From Diphasiastrum complanatum (taxonomy: Eukaryota > Streptophyta > Lycopodiopsida > Lycopodiales > Lycopodiaceae), in contig CM055092.1 in NCBI GenBank assembly GCA_029204225.1, forward strand, positions 64,651,190-64,715,189: a stretch of DNA of 64,000 bases, given 5' to 3'. The translations under genes were made by a program, and so were the position numbers. Position 1 is the stretch's first letter. Each line of letters begins with the position of its first letter. Below the pieces are notes generated by a model, which saw only the letters and a program-made list of their open reading frames with translations, was not told the DNA's origin and did no database searches. Below are positions 20,986 through 31,389 of this stretch, in pieces.

Positions 20986-21415
20986 ATCATAGTCGTTGCC
21001 TTGGCGGTGGCTTGTGCTGAAGCCATTTGTAGGACTTTGTGGTTGCCTTTAGTGCCTTCGTTGTTGACTTCGATGCCTTTGTTGAAGTCATTTGCAAGAC
21101 TTTGCAGTTGCCTTCGGTGCCTTCGTTGAAGCCGTTTGCAGAACTTTGCGGTTGTTTACAGTTTTTGTCTGTGGGCAATTTTCGTGTATTTCTGCAGGCT
21201 GTGCAGAAACAGTTCATTTCTACAGACTGCATAGAAAAGACTAATTTTGTTAAAGATGTTGAAGATGGCCAGGTCTTCAATGTTCTTCAAATAACTTAAA
21301 CTTGACATTCGAATGTGAAAAATATAGGATTGGTTATCCTTTATGCTTTGATCCATGGATGAAGATTAGTCGGAAGCCCGATGCAATCGTTCTTCAAATA
21401 GTTCGGCTGTCTAAG
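20986..21415 (+). mobile_element. Inserted LTR fragment of family F with internal repeats
   Basis: This block separates the CoF RNase H from its RT. The part from GATGGCCAGGTCTTC (about 21263) onward, with GACATTCGAATGT and ATGAAGATTAG, recurs near 42950-43050. Upstream of it are degenerate repeats of GAAG.CATTTGCA.GACTTTGC.GTTGCC at about 21019, 21083 and 21127. The 42.8-kb copy also has a tandem array at this place. No coding sequence; frames here are by-products. Confidence 0.6.
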
Positions 21416-22050
21416 CTCAAGGAGGAAACTGTGAGCTTAATTTCCAACAGATTTAGCTTCTTTATTAAATCGATACTCTTGTTGAAAAATAGTGTGTCGT
21501 CAACATACAAAGTGATAATAATAAAGGAATGTTGCACTAACTTGAAGTAGATATTTGAATATGAAGTGCTTGGTTTATAGTCGTGGTCGATAAGAAAAGT
21601 ATTGATCCTTTGAAGCCATGCTCTAGTAGATTGTTTCAAGTCATATAGTGCTCTCTGGAGTTTACATACATGATTTTGTTTGCCTTTGATATTATAACCT
21701 TCAGGTTGCATCATGTAAAAATCTTCTTCAATAACTCCATTAAGATATGTTGTTTGTACATCCACTTGATGTACCTCTAAATCTGCTGCAACATCAAATA
21801 ACAATAGAAGTCTGATTGAAGAATGTTTAACTACTGGATTGAAAGTCTCATTGTAGTCGACATTATGTACCTGAGAAAATCCTCTCGTGACAAGTCGAGC
21901 TTTTCTTTGATCGATGTTTCCATCTGCATTGTATTTGATTTTGAATATCCATTTGCAATCAACTACATTTCTGCTAGCGGGCAATTTGACACTCTTTGAA
22001 TTGTTGAAAGATTTTGAAGGCCTCTGATTTTTGCTTAATAAAATAAACAA
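21416..22050 (-). pseudogene. CoF reverse transcriptase (copia)
   Basis: A single long antisense frame with SRNVVDCKWIFKIKYNADGN, KARLVTRGFSQ, HSSIRLLLLFDVAADLEVHQ, NHVCKLQRALYDLKQSTRAW and the catalytic LYVDDTLFFN. This is the RVT_2 domain with both aspartates of YVDD present. It ends after about LEIKLTVSSL, where the family-F block is inserted. CoE has nearly the same RT entry (SRNVVDCKWIFKVKYKADGS), so CoF and CoE are one family on opposite strands. The domain core is intact, but the polyprotein is not. Confidence 0.9.
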
Positions 22051-22759
22051 CTATTCTTATTGAATATTCCTCAATAAAGGTAATGAAATACTTTGCATCA
22101 AGCAACGAGAAAGTTTGCATTGGATCACATATATCTGAATGAACAACGTCTAGAATATCTTTTGTTGCATGCCTATGACTCGATCTAAAGGAAATCCTAG
22201 TATGTTTACAGGGAGGTCGACTTTGTTGGTTTGATAATCGAGATCAAGTGTTAGGAGTTTGTCTGGACATGTTCGACATAGATGTATGATTCAAATGTCC
22301 TAATCCTTAATGTCAAAATAATGCTTTATTGACAAGAATAGAGGTTTTCAAAACTTGATTAGTGTCAGAGTAACAATGCACCAGTCTATATATGTATCCA
22401 TGCCTCTTGCCGAGTGCAAGGATCTTATTTGTCCTATCAATAAATCGGCATTGATTAGACTCAAACTCTACCCTATGAGTGAATCCCATTCTATAAAGAT
22501 TTGGGTTCCATCTCTTACATGATAATAGGAGGCCTCTTTATTTAAAAAGATAACTTAAGTTGAAAGAGTCTAAGTAACTAGCTCCCACATGGCTTCCCAT
22601 ATTTCGGGAGTTACCATGGGGCCCACAAATATTCATCTTAGTCTAGCACTAAAAATTCTCGTGCTCTCAGACTCGGCTCTCAACTTCATCTATGCTAGAA
22701 GCCCTTTTGAGTGGGGAGGTTCTACATCAACACCTCGGGACATGGCATCAGCTAACATT
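22051..22759 (-). pseudogene. CoF pre-integrase and integrase remnants
   Basis: Heavily shifted antisense frames read HRVEFESNQCRFIDRTNKIL, ALGKRHGY, RLVHCYSD, GLGHLNHTSM, DVVHSDICDPMQ and LLDAKYFITFIEEYS. These give, in order, the GAG-pre-integrase block and the integrase start (HSDICxPM, FIEEYS in place of FIDDYS). ALGKRHGY is identical to the CoE residues. The central integrase is missing, and the zinc-knuckle and protease region is not identifiable. Confidence 0.65.
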
Positions 22760-23240
22760 TTCATATGCAGAAGGCAAGCTTGAAAGAAATGTCATGATTG
22801 CATCTTGATCGTCGATAATCAACTGCCATCTGTTATAAGAGATTCTTAAATTGGTTAACATGATTCTGAAGTGAATCACCATTCGACATCTTGAGTGTGA
22901 AGAATTTTTTTCTGAGATGCAACTTGGAAGTTTCGTCTCTCACATTATATAGTGAGCTCAAGATGTCCCATACTTCTTTCGAAATTTGAGCTTCCAATAT
23001 GTGGCCAATCTAAGTGTCCAATATATTGAGAATAATAAGCGCAAAAGCTTTACCATCCTTCGATTTCCAATTTGAGTTGGTTGTGTCATCTTCAAGCTTC
23101 ATTTCAATACCTATGACAACATCCCACAACTTGTTGGCGATTAGCAAGGTCTTCATCTTAAATTTCCACAAATAGTAATTGGATCCATTCAGCTTGTCTA
23201 CGATGAGACCGGCTTTACTTTGAGAATACTTCTAGAAGTT
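22760..23240 (-). pseudogene. CoF gag (copia)
   Basis: Antisense reading DKLNGSNYYLWKFKMKTLL, ANKLWDVVIGIEMKLEDDT, KAFALIILNILDT and KEVWDILSSLYNVRDETSKL, the UBN2-type copia gag with its conserved W residues. A stop at the ILDT position and a shift near 22850 break it. The first 100 bases are duplicated, with divergence, at 24558-24661. Confidence 0.8.
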
Positions 23241-23429
23241 AGTCTATCGATAAATCGATAACTTAAGAATGATGTCGTGCGATGCTATAATTGAAAATCA
23301 ATTATCTGATACTGAAATTTGATACCACAAATTGAATATTAAGAGCAAGTGTCTGATAAGAATTTGATACTATGAAAAGTATCTAATGATATCACTCTAA
23401 TACCATGAAGGGTATCTAATAGTAGTAGA

Positions 23430-23441
23430 GCTCTGATACCA
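23430..23441 (-). promoter_or_regulatory. Primer-binding site of CoF, with a nearby degenerate copy
   Basis: GCTCTGATACCA on the plus strand, the reverse complement of TGGTATCAGAGC, precedes the LTR end TGTTGG. A degenerate version, ACTCTAATACCATG, lies about 38 bp to the left, before GGTATCTAATAGTAGTAGAG. Confidence 0.9.
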
Positions 23442-24309
23442 TGTTGGAAGAAGGAATGATGATTTGATAAGTCAAAGTCTAAGAATGAACTCTCAAGTGC
23501 AGCGGAATGAGCCTTCTTTCCTAATGCATGACTACGCCTAATTGAACAGAGCGATAATGACAGAAGTCATATTTCATCTTTTAGCAATTAACTTTGAAGT
23601 CATTATAAAGTGATTTTGTAGCCAAACAACTTTGAAGTGCGAAGTGTATGGACTATTGTAGTGTTGAAGTATTCAACAGATTAGATGAAACAATAAGAGA
23701 TTTATCAGTTACAAAAGACTATAGAGAAGCATACGTTTCGACATGATAATGAACGCAATAAGAAGATAGATTGATTCAGTAGGTAGCATGTACAAATCAG
23801 ATGATGAGAGCGCAAAGCAATGGTGGATGAAAATTGCGTACTCTAAGCTATCTCTGAGTAGCTGAAAACTTTGTCCGGTGCACTTCCGCTAGTAAGCAGT
23901 AAGCGCTAAATAGCGATACTCTAATAGAGCTCTAAAACATTCTAGAGACTGTAGAAGTCTTTAACGATCAGCTAATTATACTAAAGCAGTTTAAGCGTAT
24001 TTGGTAAGACATCTAATCAGGTCACATATTGCAATTGACAATTAGTTGTAATGCGTTGTCATCCATCCAGTTAGGACTTCTCATAAATTTACTTGCAAGT
24101 AGTTAGGGCAAGTATTTAGCTTCATATCAGGCAAAATGGTAACTGGCATCCTTTGGCATGTTCGACTTTGTCAACTTTCGTCGGAGCCATCTGATATGTC
24201 GGAGCCACCTGGTAATTTCCAAGTATTTATGTAGACTATATAGAAGCAGAAATAAAAACGACAAAACTGGATAATGAATGGATGTAGATTAGAGATCGAT
24301 TATTCGGAT
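23442..24309 (-). mobile_element. 5' LTR-E of CoF
   Basis: Starts, in plus-strand order, with TGTTGGAAGAAGGAATG next to the PBS and extends to about 24309. The middle matches 20425-20735 and the 1.15-kb sense LTR at 58451-59603. The outer edge abuts the split RNase H domain at GAATC (24310-24314). No coding sequence. Confidence 0.8.
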
Positions 24310-24661
24310 GAATCACTCCAGATAGTACAATAATCCAACAGCGAGGACCTCATGGTCATTTGTAGACCAATGAGAAGGGCTTTATATTTGGCAATCTTAT
24401 TCATAAAACCTTTCTCTAACAAAACGACTATACTTGCTAGCTCATTTCCATTGGGATTTTGCAATACTGCTCCTATGGATCCCTCCCGGGTTGAATATCT
24501 ACAAGCTCCATCTACCTTTAGGGTATAGGTCTTAGGCTCATGTGTGAACTCCATGCTCCATGTGTCGTCTTCAAGCTTCATTTCAACACCTGTGACAACA
24601 TCCTACAACTCGGTGGTGATTAGCAAGGTCTTCATCTTAAATTTTCACAAACAGTAATTGG
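24310..24661 (-). pseudogene. Chimeric ORF: copia gag piece joined to RNase H N-terminus
   Basis: The first part (24661-24558, antisense) repeats CoF gag up to MKLEDDT. It then changes without a break to EFTHEPKTYTLKVDGACRYS, GSIGAVLQNPNGNELAS, KYKALLIGLQM and DYCTIWSDS, the N-terminal two thirds of a plant RVT_3 RNase H domain (catalytic D in VDGA, an E-to-K change in the usual EAEYxAL box, D in SDS). The remaining third is at 17087-17275. The result is an open fusion frame of two retroelement classes. Confidence 0.72.
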
Positions 24662-24799
24662 ATCTGTGCGGTGTACAATTTGTTAAATCCGGCTCCTCCT
24701 AATCCTGTTATTCATTGCCTCTCTCTCTTAATCACTCCATCCCTAACCTTTCAGAAACTAACACTGACGCTGGTGGAAATGATGACTTCCTGGTTGATC

Positions 24800-25388
24800 C
24801 GTTAGAAACACGCATTGGAAAGGAGCAAAAAGGGTGTTAAGGTACATCTCGGCTACAAAAGACTTTGGCATAGTTTATGAAAGGACTAATATTTGTTTGA
24901 GAGCATATTCGGACTCAAGTTTTGCAGGTGACAAGATGGATAGAAGATCCGTAAGTGCATTTGCTACATTATTATGTGGAGGAGTTATATCTTGGCTTTC
25001 CAAAAAGCAAGATACCATCTCACTTTCATCAACGGAATCCGAATATAAAGCTATGACAACAACAATAAAGGAGGTTATTTGGCTTAAAAGGCTTTTGGAG
25101 GAGCTACATGTGATCAAGGATGAAGACATTCCATGCATATATTGTGATAATCAAGCAGCTCAACAACTTGCAAACAATCCAGTCTTCCATGCTCGAACAA
25201 AGCACATCGAGATTGCACATCATTTCGTGAGGGAGAAAGTGCAAGCAAAGGAGATCAAGCTTATTCATGTTTCATCATTAGATTGCATCGCTGATATACT
25301 CACCAAGGCATTGCCTGAATATCCATTTATAAAATTAAGATTGGCTCTTGGAGTTATAGATAGATCTATGCTAGATTTACCAACCTAG
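24800..25388 (+). pseudogene. CoD RT tail and RNase H (copia)
   Basis: From 24812 the frame reads HWKGAKRVLRYISATKDFGI, then RAYSDSSFAGDKMDRRSVSA, KKQDTISLSSTESEYKAM, CDNQAAQQLANNPVFHARTK, HIEIAHHFVREKV and DILTKALPEYPF. This is a complete copia RNase H with the catalytic residues in YSD, STESEY and CDN. It has no stop for about 190 codons, making it one of the better-preserved pieces. The upstream RT is missing. A PPT and LTR start follow within 15 bases. Some tens of bases before 24800 are unassigned. Confidence 0.88.
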
Positions 25389-25560
25389 ATTTTTGAGGAG
25401 TGTTCGCTAGCACAAGTGAGGAATGAATCGAATTCAGCCAACTTATAGGTGAATTTGGTGGGTCCATTACACTGAATAGTAGTTGGGCTGATCAATTTTG
25501 AACAAAAATTTGCAGGCATGTACAATACTGTAAAAATAGGCTATAAAAATCTCGACGAAG
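25389..25560 (+). mobile_element. CoD polypurine tract and start of 3' LTR
   Basis: TTTTTGAGGAG is followed by TGTTCGCTAGCAC at 25401, the usual PPT-LTR junction. A TATA-like GGCTATAAAAATC lies near 25542. The 3' limit of the LTR is unknown; Gy3 begins, on the other strand, by 26119. Confidence 0.65.
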
Positions 25561-25900
25561 GTTTCTAGAGATCTGAACCTATTAGGCGAGCGTTTTCCAG
25601 GGCTGGCGAAGGATGAACCTTCGCCCAGGAGGGTCCATCGCCCATGTTTAGTCATAAATGCATTTTTTGACCATCTGAACCTATGGACAACCTAATTTTG
25701 TCATTTTAAGATCATCTAGTAGGTCGGCGAAGGTTCATAATGACGTTATGATGCTCGGTGAAGGTTCCCAAAATGGCATATCACTGAACATTCGCTTGAC
25801 TCAAAAACTAAATTTTCTCTTGTCAGAAACCTTCGCCCACCTCAATTTAGATAAATCAAGGGTGGATGTATAGTCTGAGAGCTCAGCGAAGGTTTCTAAT
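25561..25900. repeat. Dispersed GAACCTTCGCC / GGCGAAGGTTC motifs
   Basis: The 11-mer and its reverse complement occur at least eight times in about 340 bp, in both orientations (for example near 25605, 25614, 25736, 25763 and 25832), often close enough to pair. The stretch is probably U3 of the CoD LTR or of the Gy3 3' LTR. No protein is encoded. Confidence 0.6.
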
Positions 25901-26118
25901 ACTGTATTGGCCAAATTTGCCCAAAACAGAGGTTTCCTACGTCATTTTCCATAGAAATACTATGCTTTCTTTTCCTTATGTTGATGACTTCCTGACTTTT
26001 GCTCATCAGTCTTTCCTTTTTTTTTTTTCAACTGTCTTTTTCCAAAAAAGAAAAGTCAGCAAATTAAATACTGAAAACAAAAAATTGAAAACAAATAAAA
26101 TGAAAAAATATATTGAGA
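25901..26118. other. Gy3 3' flank
   Basis: Non-coding, with a T run at 26019-26030 and A-rich sequence. It may contain the end of the Gy3 internal region, but no PPT or LTR start can be pointed to. Confidence 0.4.
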
Positions 26119-26658
26119 TCAGGCTTGCTGAACTGGCAGAGCAGGCTGCCGAAACTTGCGTAATCGGTTGTCATTTACCGGAGTATCAAATTGTTTTCCA
26201 TCCAAGTGCTCAAGAATTACTGCGCCATAGTTCAAGATTTCCTTCACTTTATACGGGCCTTCTCCAATAAACTTCAACTTACCCTTGATCAGGTTGGTTT
26301 TGTACATCAATGCAAGATCTTTTGCTTCCAAATCTTTCTTGTGCAATCGACGATCGTGCCATGCCTTGCGACGGGCTTTCTTTGCTGCTAAGGCATGAAC
26401 TGCCATCAATCGGGTTTCACAAAATTTGTGCAATGCGTCATGACGAAGCTGTAAAGACTAATCATCATTTAATCGTTCCGTTGCTGCTATGCGTAAAGAT
26501 GGGATTAAAAATTCAATTGGCATAACAACATCTTGACTATAAACTAGTTGAAAAGGTGTTTGATTTGTACTATTTTTGTAAGCGGTCTGGAATGCCCATA
26601 ATGCTGCATACAGTTTATGTTCCCAATCAGACCGACTCGCTTCAACTGTCTTTGTCAT
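26119..26658 (-). pseudogene. Gy3 integrase C-terminal part
   Basis: The frames 26658-26458 and 26433-26119 give WEHKLYAALWAFQTAYKNST, NQTPFQLVYSQD, then KKARRKAWHDRRLHKKDL, GEGPYKVKEILNYGAVIL and PVNDNRLRKF. These are the end of the Ty3 integrase core (WAFxTxxKxxTxxTPF.LVY) and the C-terminal SH3-like part (GPY.V...). There is no chromodomain. One stop at 26459 separates the frames. Confidence 0.85.
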
Positions 26659-26769
26659 AACGGTGCAGGGGATCTTATTGGAAGATTCAGCTTGGCCATT
26701 CCCTCTAAGAGAATAGGGAGTACTAAATTTGTGTATAACAAAAAAATCTTCTAGTAAACACTTTATTGT

Positions 26770-27405
26770 TTAGCTAACAAAGTGTGTACCCCGATCACTG
26801 ACAATTTCGATCATATAGAAACTTGGCCGTAGATTTTGCATCAGCCACTTTGACAACTTTGGCTTCTTGGTCATATAATCAGTTGCGACGATAATGTATC
26901 GGGCCTGAGATCCTTGAGCAGCGGGATGAATAGGACCAACATAATCCAGTCCCCATTTTTCAAACGGTGCTTGCGATAAAACCGGATGTAAGGGTTCATA
27001 ATTCTGTCGAGTAGGCCATCGTGCTCGCTGGCAGACATCACATGTCTGAATAAAATTTTCTGTGTCCTTATGAAGCGTAGGCCACCAACAATCGGATTGC
27101 AAAAGTTTGCGAACAGTAATATCTGTAGAGAAGTGTCTTCCACCCATGCCATCATGTGAAAACATGATTAGATCTGGTACTTCATGCGGTAAAACACATC
27201 TTCGTAAAATATTATCTGATCCAAGACGATACAATTGTCCTGCAATTAATTGATAAGGTTGAGCCTTATGAATCAATTGTCCTTTATGTACTTTTGTCAA
27301 AGAGTCATTCGGTTGTCCTAGCATCAGGTACTCAACAATATCTGTTGCCCACTCAGGTACTGCTTCAACATAGAACAACACAACATCTAGCAGTTCATCA
27401 TCCAC
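26770..27405 (-). pseudogene. Gy3 integrase zinc-binding and core domains
   Basis: Contains an H2C2 zinc-binding region (HDGMGGRHFSTDIT ... QTCDVCQRAR), then WGLDYVGPIHP (first D), IIVATDYMTKKP and IVSDRGTHF (second D). The third catalytic residue would lie in the missing 110 bases before 26658, where stops occur. Integrase inserts the cDNA into the genome. This stretch is open for 212 codons. It follows RNase H after a single stop near 27430, in the usual order RT-RH-INT of Ty3 elements. Confidence 0.88.
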
Positions 27406-27432
27406 TTCAGTATTAACTTGTGCGGATTCAAT

Positions 27433-28080
27433 TCATGAAACATGATCAGCTAGATAATGTTGCTTGCCCTTTCTGACCACAATTCGAAAGTCAAATTTAG
27501 TCAATAATAATAACCATCTTGCAATACGTCCAGTATTACACATCTTATTTACCAAGTAAAGTAACGGTTGATGATCCGTATAAAATACAAAGTGCATTTC
27601 CATGAGATAGTGATGAAATTTTTGAACAGAAAAAATCATGGCTAGCGCTTCACGTTCTGTTGTTGAATAATTCTTCTCTGGATCTGTAAGCTGTCTGCTT
27701 GCAAATCGTATAGAATAATCCTTCTTATAGTCACCTTGCTGCGTCAAAACTGATCCAATGGCGTATTTTGAGGCATCCGTATGAACATGAAATTCTAATG
27801 TCCAATCTGGAGAACGCAATATTGGTGCTGAAGATAATGCTTTTTTTAACTTTTCAAAGGCTTCTAATGACTCTGTTGTCCAAATAGGAACAATAGTTAA
27901 TTTGTATATAGGTCGTGCTAAATCTGCAAAGAAGATAATAAAAATTTGATAGTAGTTCGCATGACCCATAAACACATAAACTCCTCGAATTGTTGTTGGC
28001 GGTGGCAATTCCACAATAACTTTGATCTTAGAATAATCGGTGGCAATACCATGTCTTGATATCACATGTCCAAGCACCAC
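27433..28080 (-). pseudogene. Gy3 RT thumb and RNase H
   Basis: Antisense 215-codon frame: VLGHVISRHGIATDYSKIKV (RT thumb), VFMGHANYYQIFI, then FHVHTDASKYAIGSVLTQQG, YSTTEREALAMIFSVQKFHH, FYTDHQPLLYLVN and HYLADHVS. The RNase H catalytic residues D-E-D-D are visible in TDAS, TEREAL, TDHQP and ADHVS. RNase H removes the RNA strand during reverse transcription. It continues the RT frame after one stop at 28099. Confidence 0.9.
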
Positions 28081-28098
28081 TCCGTGAGAAATCCATAT

Positions 28099-28767
28099 CT
28101 AACATTTTTCTGGTTCTAGAGAAATCTGATATTTGCGGCATCTTTCAAAGACTTTCTCCAATCGATCCAGGTGACCTGTATCTGTACTATGAACTCCCAA
28201 GTTGTCCAAGTGAATTTCAAGGAATTTCTGCAGATAATCTTTAAAGTCAAATTGCATTACTCTTTGGAATGAACTTGGTGCATTACAGAGTCCAAATGAC
28301 ATTACTTTGTAAGCATAGGTGCCCCATTCTGTTGCAAAAGAAGTTTTGTGGCAATCGGCAGGTGCAATCTTAACCTGGTTGTAACCACTAAATCCATCTA
28401 GGAAACTATAAGCTTCCACTCCAGCAAGGCGATCCAAAATGCTTTCAGTAAAAGATAACAAAAAGCGATCCTTCCGTGTCGCTTTATTTAATGCTTTGAG
28501 ATTCACACAGATTTGCAATTTCCCATTTTTCTTAGGAACAATGACAATCGGTGAAATCCATTCGGTATGCTTGATCTCATAAATGGAATCGGCGTCAAGT
28601 TCTATCTTTATCAGATCTGCCACATTAGGATTACAGCAATAGATCTTTGTAACCTTTGGTACTGCATCAGGTACTAAAGGTATGGTATGTTCAATGACTG
28701 ATGTCAGAATACCTTTCAAATCTTGATAAGTCCATGCAAAACAATCTTGATATTTAATAAGTAGCAA
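28099..28767 (-). pseudogene. Gy3 reverse transcriptase, altered active site
   Basis: 223-codon frame: KYQDCFAWTYQDLKG, EWISPIVIVPKKNGKLQICV, LKALNKATRKDRFLL, YSFLDGFSGYNQVKIAPAD, MSFGLCNAPSSFQRVM and the catalytic position IHLDNLGVHS. The expected Y/F-x-D-D is H-L-D-N, so the second metal-binding aspartate is lost and the enzyme should be inactive. Gy2 keeps YLDD in the same context. All other RT blocks are conserved, so the change came late or the element was mobilised in trans. Confidence 0.9.
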
Positions 28768-28779
28768 CAGAGTGCTTGA

Positions 28780-29535
28780 TACTGTTCAGGAGTAAGTTGT
28801 GATCCCACTTGTACAATCTTTTCCGATTCTCCTGGTTCGAAGATTCATTGGCTATGTCCTAGCTGGGCCATCGTAAACCTCTTTAGATTCCGGCATGTGT
28901 TCTTCAGGTTCACGATGTGCTTTAGGTAACATGATAACCACATCATCCAGTGTATAATGTTTAAAATGCTCTGGCATATCATGTTGGATTACATTTGCTT
29001 GTTTTTTTTTGAAAGGACTTGTCTTGGATCTTCGTTTAGTCTTCTTAGTAGGAATTGATTGTGGAGGTGATGACTTTCAGGATGATAAATCTTTCTTCTT
29101 AGGTGAAGACTTCCTAAACAATGATGTCTTGCTGGAGATCTGACTTGAAGAATCATTCTTGACTTTTCCTTTGCCTTTATCCAATAGAGGTGGCATTTCC
29201 TTTAAATCGATCTTTTGAGGGAGATTTTCCCATTTCAGGATCGTATTATAATGTTGTTTTGCTTGTGTCTTCGTCATCGAACCTATCATCCTGTCTCCCT
29301 TCAATATAACTGCTCTGGGCGATTTGATTGTTGGTTCATCAGGAACATTACGCACTCCAAATCTGGTCGGATCCATATGATGTAGAATCTGTTCATCCAT
29401 AAGTTCTGCATTGCTATCATAAGTTAAGGCATGGCTCATTGGTATGAGATCATCCTCAATTGGATCTGGTATAGGTTCCGTTGATATCCAAGCTACATTC
29501 AGCACATTTAGTGAAAACGTGATTGGCATATCCAA
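28780..29535 (-). pseudogene. Gy3 protease-RT linker
   Basis: Frame 29535-29077 reads HALTYDSNAELMDEQILHHM and later ILKWENLPQKIDLKEMPP, ending in a K/S-rich tail. Downstream frames, broken by stops, carry HYTLDDVVIMLPKAHREPEE. The same order of blocks is seen in Gy2 and at 3246-3930. Function unknown; it lies between protease and RT in this family. Confidence 0.72.
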
Positions 29536-29538
29536 AGT

Positions 29539-30405
29539 TCAATCTAACAAGGAAATCTCGCTCATTTTTGATTGAAAATCTTGTTGACACATATATCCTG
29601 TTGTACAATCAATTGTTGCAAGAGCTTCGTTCCAATTGACATTATCCGTTTGAGAATCGTAGTGAACTCCCAATTTTTTCTCTGGTCGATCACAAGTGTG
29701 ATCCGTTGTTGATGAATCGTCATCCACTTTTTGAACCACTGGCTTGATAGTCCAAGTCGTAGGATCAATTTTAATTGCATGTTCACAATTTTCAAAAGTG
29801 ATTTTGCCGGTACCCCAGTTATAAATTACTTGTGCAACTCTTAACCATGGACGTCCTAAGAGAACTCGGTAGACATTTGGTGCTTCTAGTAAGTCCATCA
29901 CGACGAAAGTAATGACGAACTGTACTCTTGCAATCCTGACAGGTATATCTTCCACCATTCCTCGTGGACGAACCGTCGTCTGATCAGCTAGCTTAATAGC
30001 AAAAGTAGTAGGCTTAATCTTTGTAAGGCCCCATTTTGTACATAGCTTTGTAGAAATCAGGTTAACTCCTGAACCACCGTCTATCACGGCTGTTTCTTTA
30101 GAAAATTGTCTATGTTGTATCGACAGAGTGATATTCTTTTGTTCACTTTCCCAAGCTGCTCCAACATGGAGTACATCGTTAGATTCTTCAAATCCAGCAC
30201 AAAAAAACGGCTCCTGATGGTCTTCTGATTCTTCTTGAGGTAACTTTTGCGCTAAGACTTCTTTTGCTTTTGACACCAACTTTAGGAGCTCTCCCAATGA
30301 AATATTGATCTTGCTAGACAAAATATTCATGAGTAATTCTGTATGCGGTGCTTCCGTTTCAGTCATCTTGAAGGGTTCTTCGTGATGATGTAATTGATCA
30401 TTCAT
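29539..30405 (-). pseudogene. Gy3 aspartic protease region
   Basis: 288-codon open frame. The first 110 residues are a spacer (LLMNILSSKINISLGELLKL). Then ETAVIDGGSGVNLISTKLC gives the protease active site as D-G-G rather than D-S/T-G, KLADQTTVRPRGMVEDIPVR is the flap side, and YRVLLGRPWLRVAQVIYNWG is the second strand. Gy2 has the normal DSGSSV. The frame ends near a TTGYMCQQDF block. It is open but carries the D-G-G variant. Confidence 0.85.
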
Positions 30406-30528
30406 ATCCGTACGTAAATTTCTTGGAGGCTACAATGGTGAAGACCGAACTTCAGCTGTTACTTTAGCAACTTCAAGTTCCTCTTCTTCTTGCAGATGTT
30501 TAATCCACTGTCTCATATCTTGATATCT

Positions 30529-31237
30529 TCATTTTTCTATATTAAGATTTAGATAGACTTCCGATGCTGTTGGTGTATCGTTCAATGGTATAGAATCAGC
30601 AGGTACTGAATCCACTACTGGTTCTTTTTGCTTTTGTGCTCTGGTGACCACCATCAAGGGTGCACTTGGTTTATTATGAGCTACCGATCCTTGCTTGATT
30701 ATTATCAAATTTATAGGTGCTGTAGCTGGTGGTGGCTTCGGTCTTGCTGGACAGTCTCTATAGCAATGCCCATATCCACAGTCACGATAGAATGGTACAA
30801 ATTTTCCTTTATTTGGACATTCTACAACTCTGTGATTTTCTCCACATCCAAAGCATCCAAGTGGTGTTGTGGCCCAATTTCTCGAGGCTTGTTGTTGAGC
30901 GGCAGCATAAATGGCATACTGTTCCACCTTCTTGATCATTACCATAGCTCCATTGTTCAGCTCTTCCGTAAGACTCTGGTTCCATCAAATTGGCAGGAGG
31001 AGCGGAGTGTTTTGGTGGGGCAGGCAAAGCTAGACGTTCCGGGTATCCAAGAGTAGATTGTCGTAGTCTTGCTACTGGATTGCCTCCATACTTTGGATTT
31101 CGATATCCCATCTGGGCAAATCGTTGTTGAATTATCCGAGGGTTGAAGTTGCAAAAGGCAGTCTCATGGTCAAGTGAATTACACAGATGGCAAACACTAA
31201 TTTCCATCCATTTTTTCAATTGAAGACACTCGTTCAC
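30529..31237 (-). pseudogene. Gy3 gag C-terminus with zinc knuckles
   Basis: The first knuckle is CHLCNSLDHETAFC (CX2CX4HX4C) near 31195. After a frame change a second, CFGCGENHRVVEC (CX2CX3HX4C), and a third, partly matching DCGYGHCYRDC, follow near 30850-30760. The tail VVTRAQKQKEPVVD matches Gy2. These knuckles bind RNA. One frameshift lies near 30900-30950. Confidence 0.82.
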
Positions 31238-31389
31238 TGTGTGATTTCATGTACAAATAAAACACCAGACAATTTTTCTGGTAGGAAAAGTCTTTGCAAA
31301 CTTCTCAGGTTCCTTGTTGCTTCTCCGTGGAAATTTTCCAATGCTTTGATCTTCTCATCAAATTGCAACTGCAACTTTTCCATCTGTTT

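Noticed and set aside
24875-25138. 87-codon antisense frame
   Set aside because: Shadow of CoD RNase H.
25866-26270. 134-codon sense frame with a hydrophobic stretch
   Set aside because: Overlaps Gy3 integrase C-terminus on the other strand; its composition follows poly-T runs.
30628-31056. 142-codon sense frame
   Set aside because: It is the shadow of Gy3 zinc-knuckle coding on the other strand.
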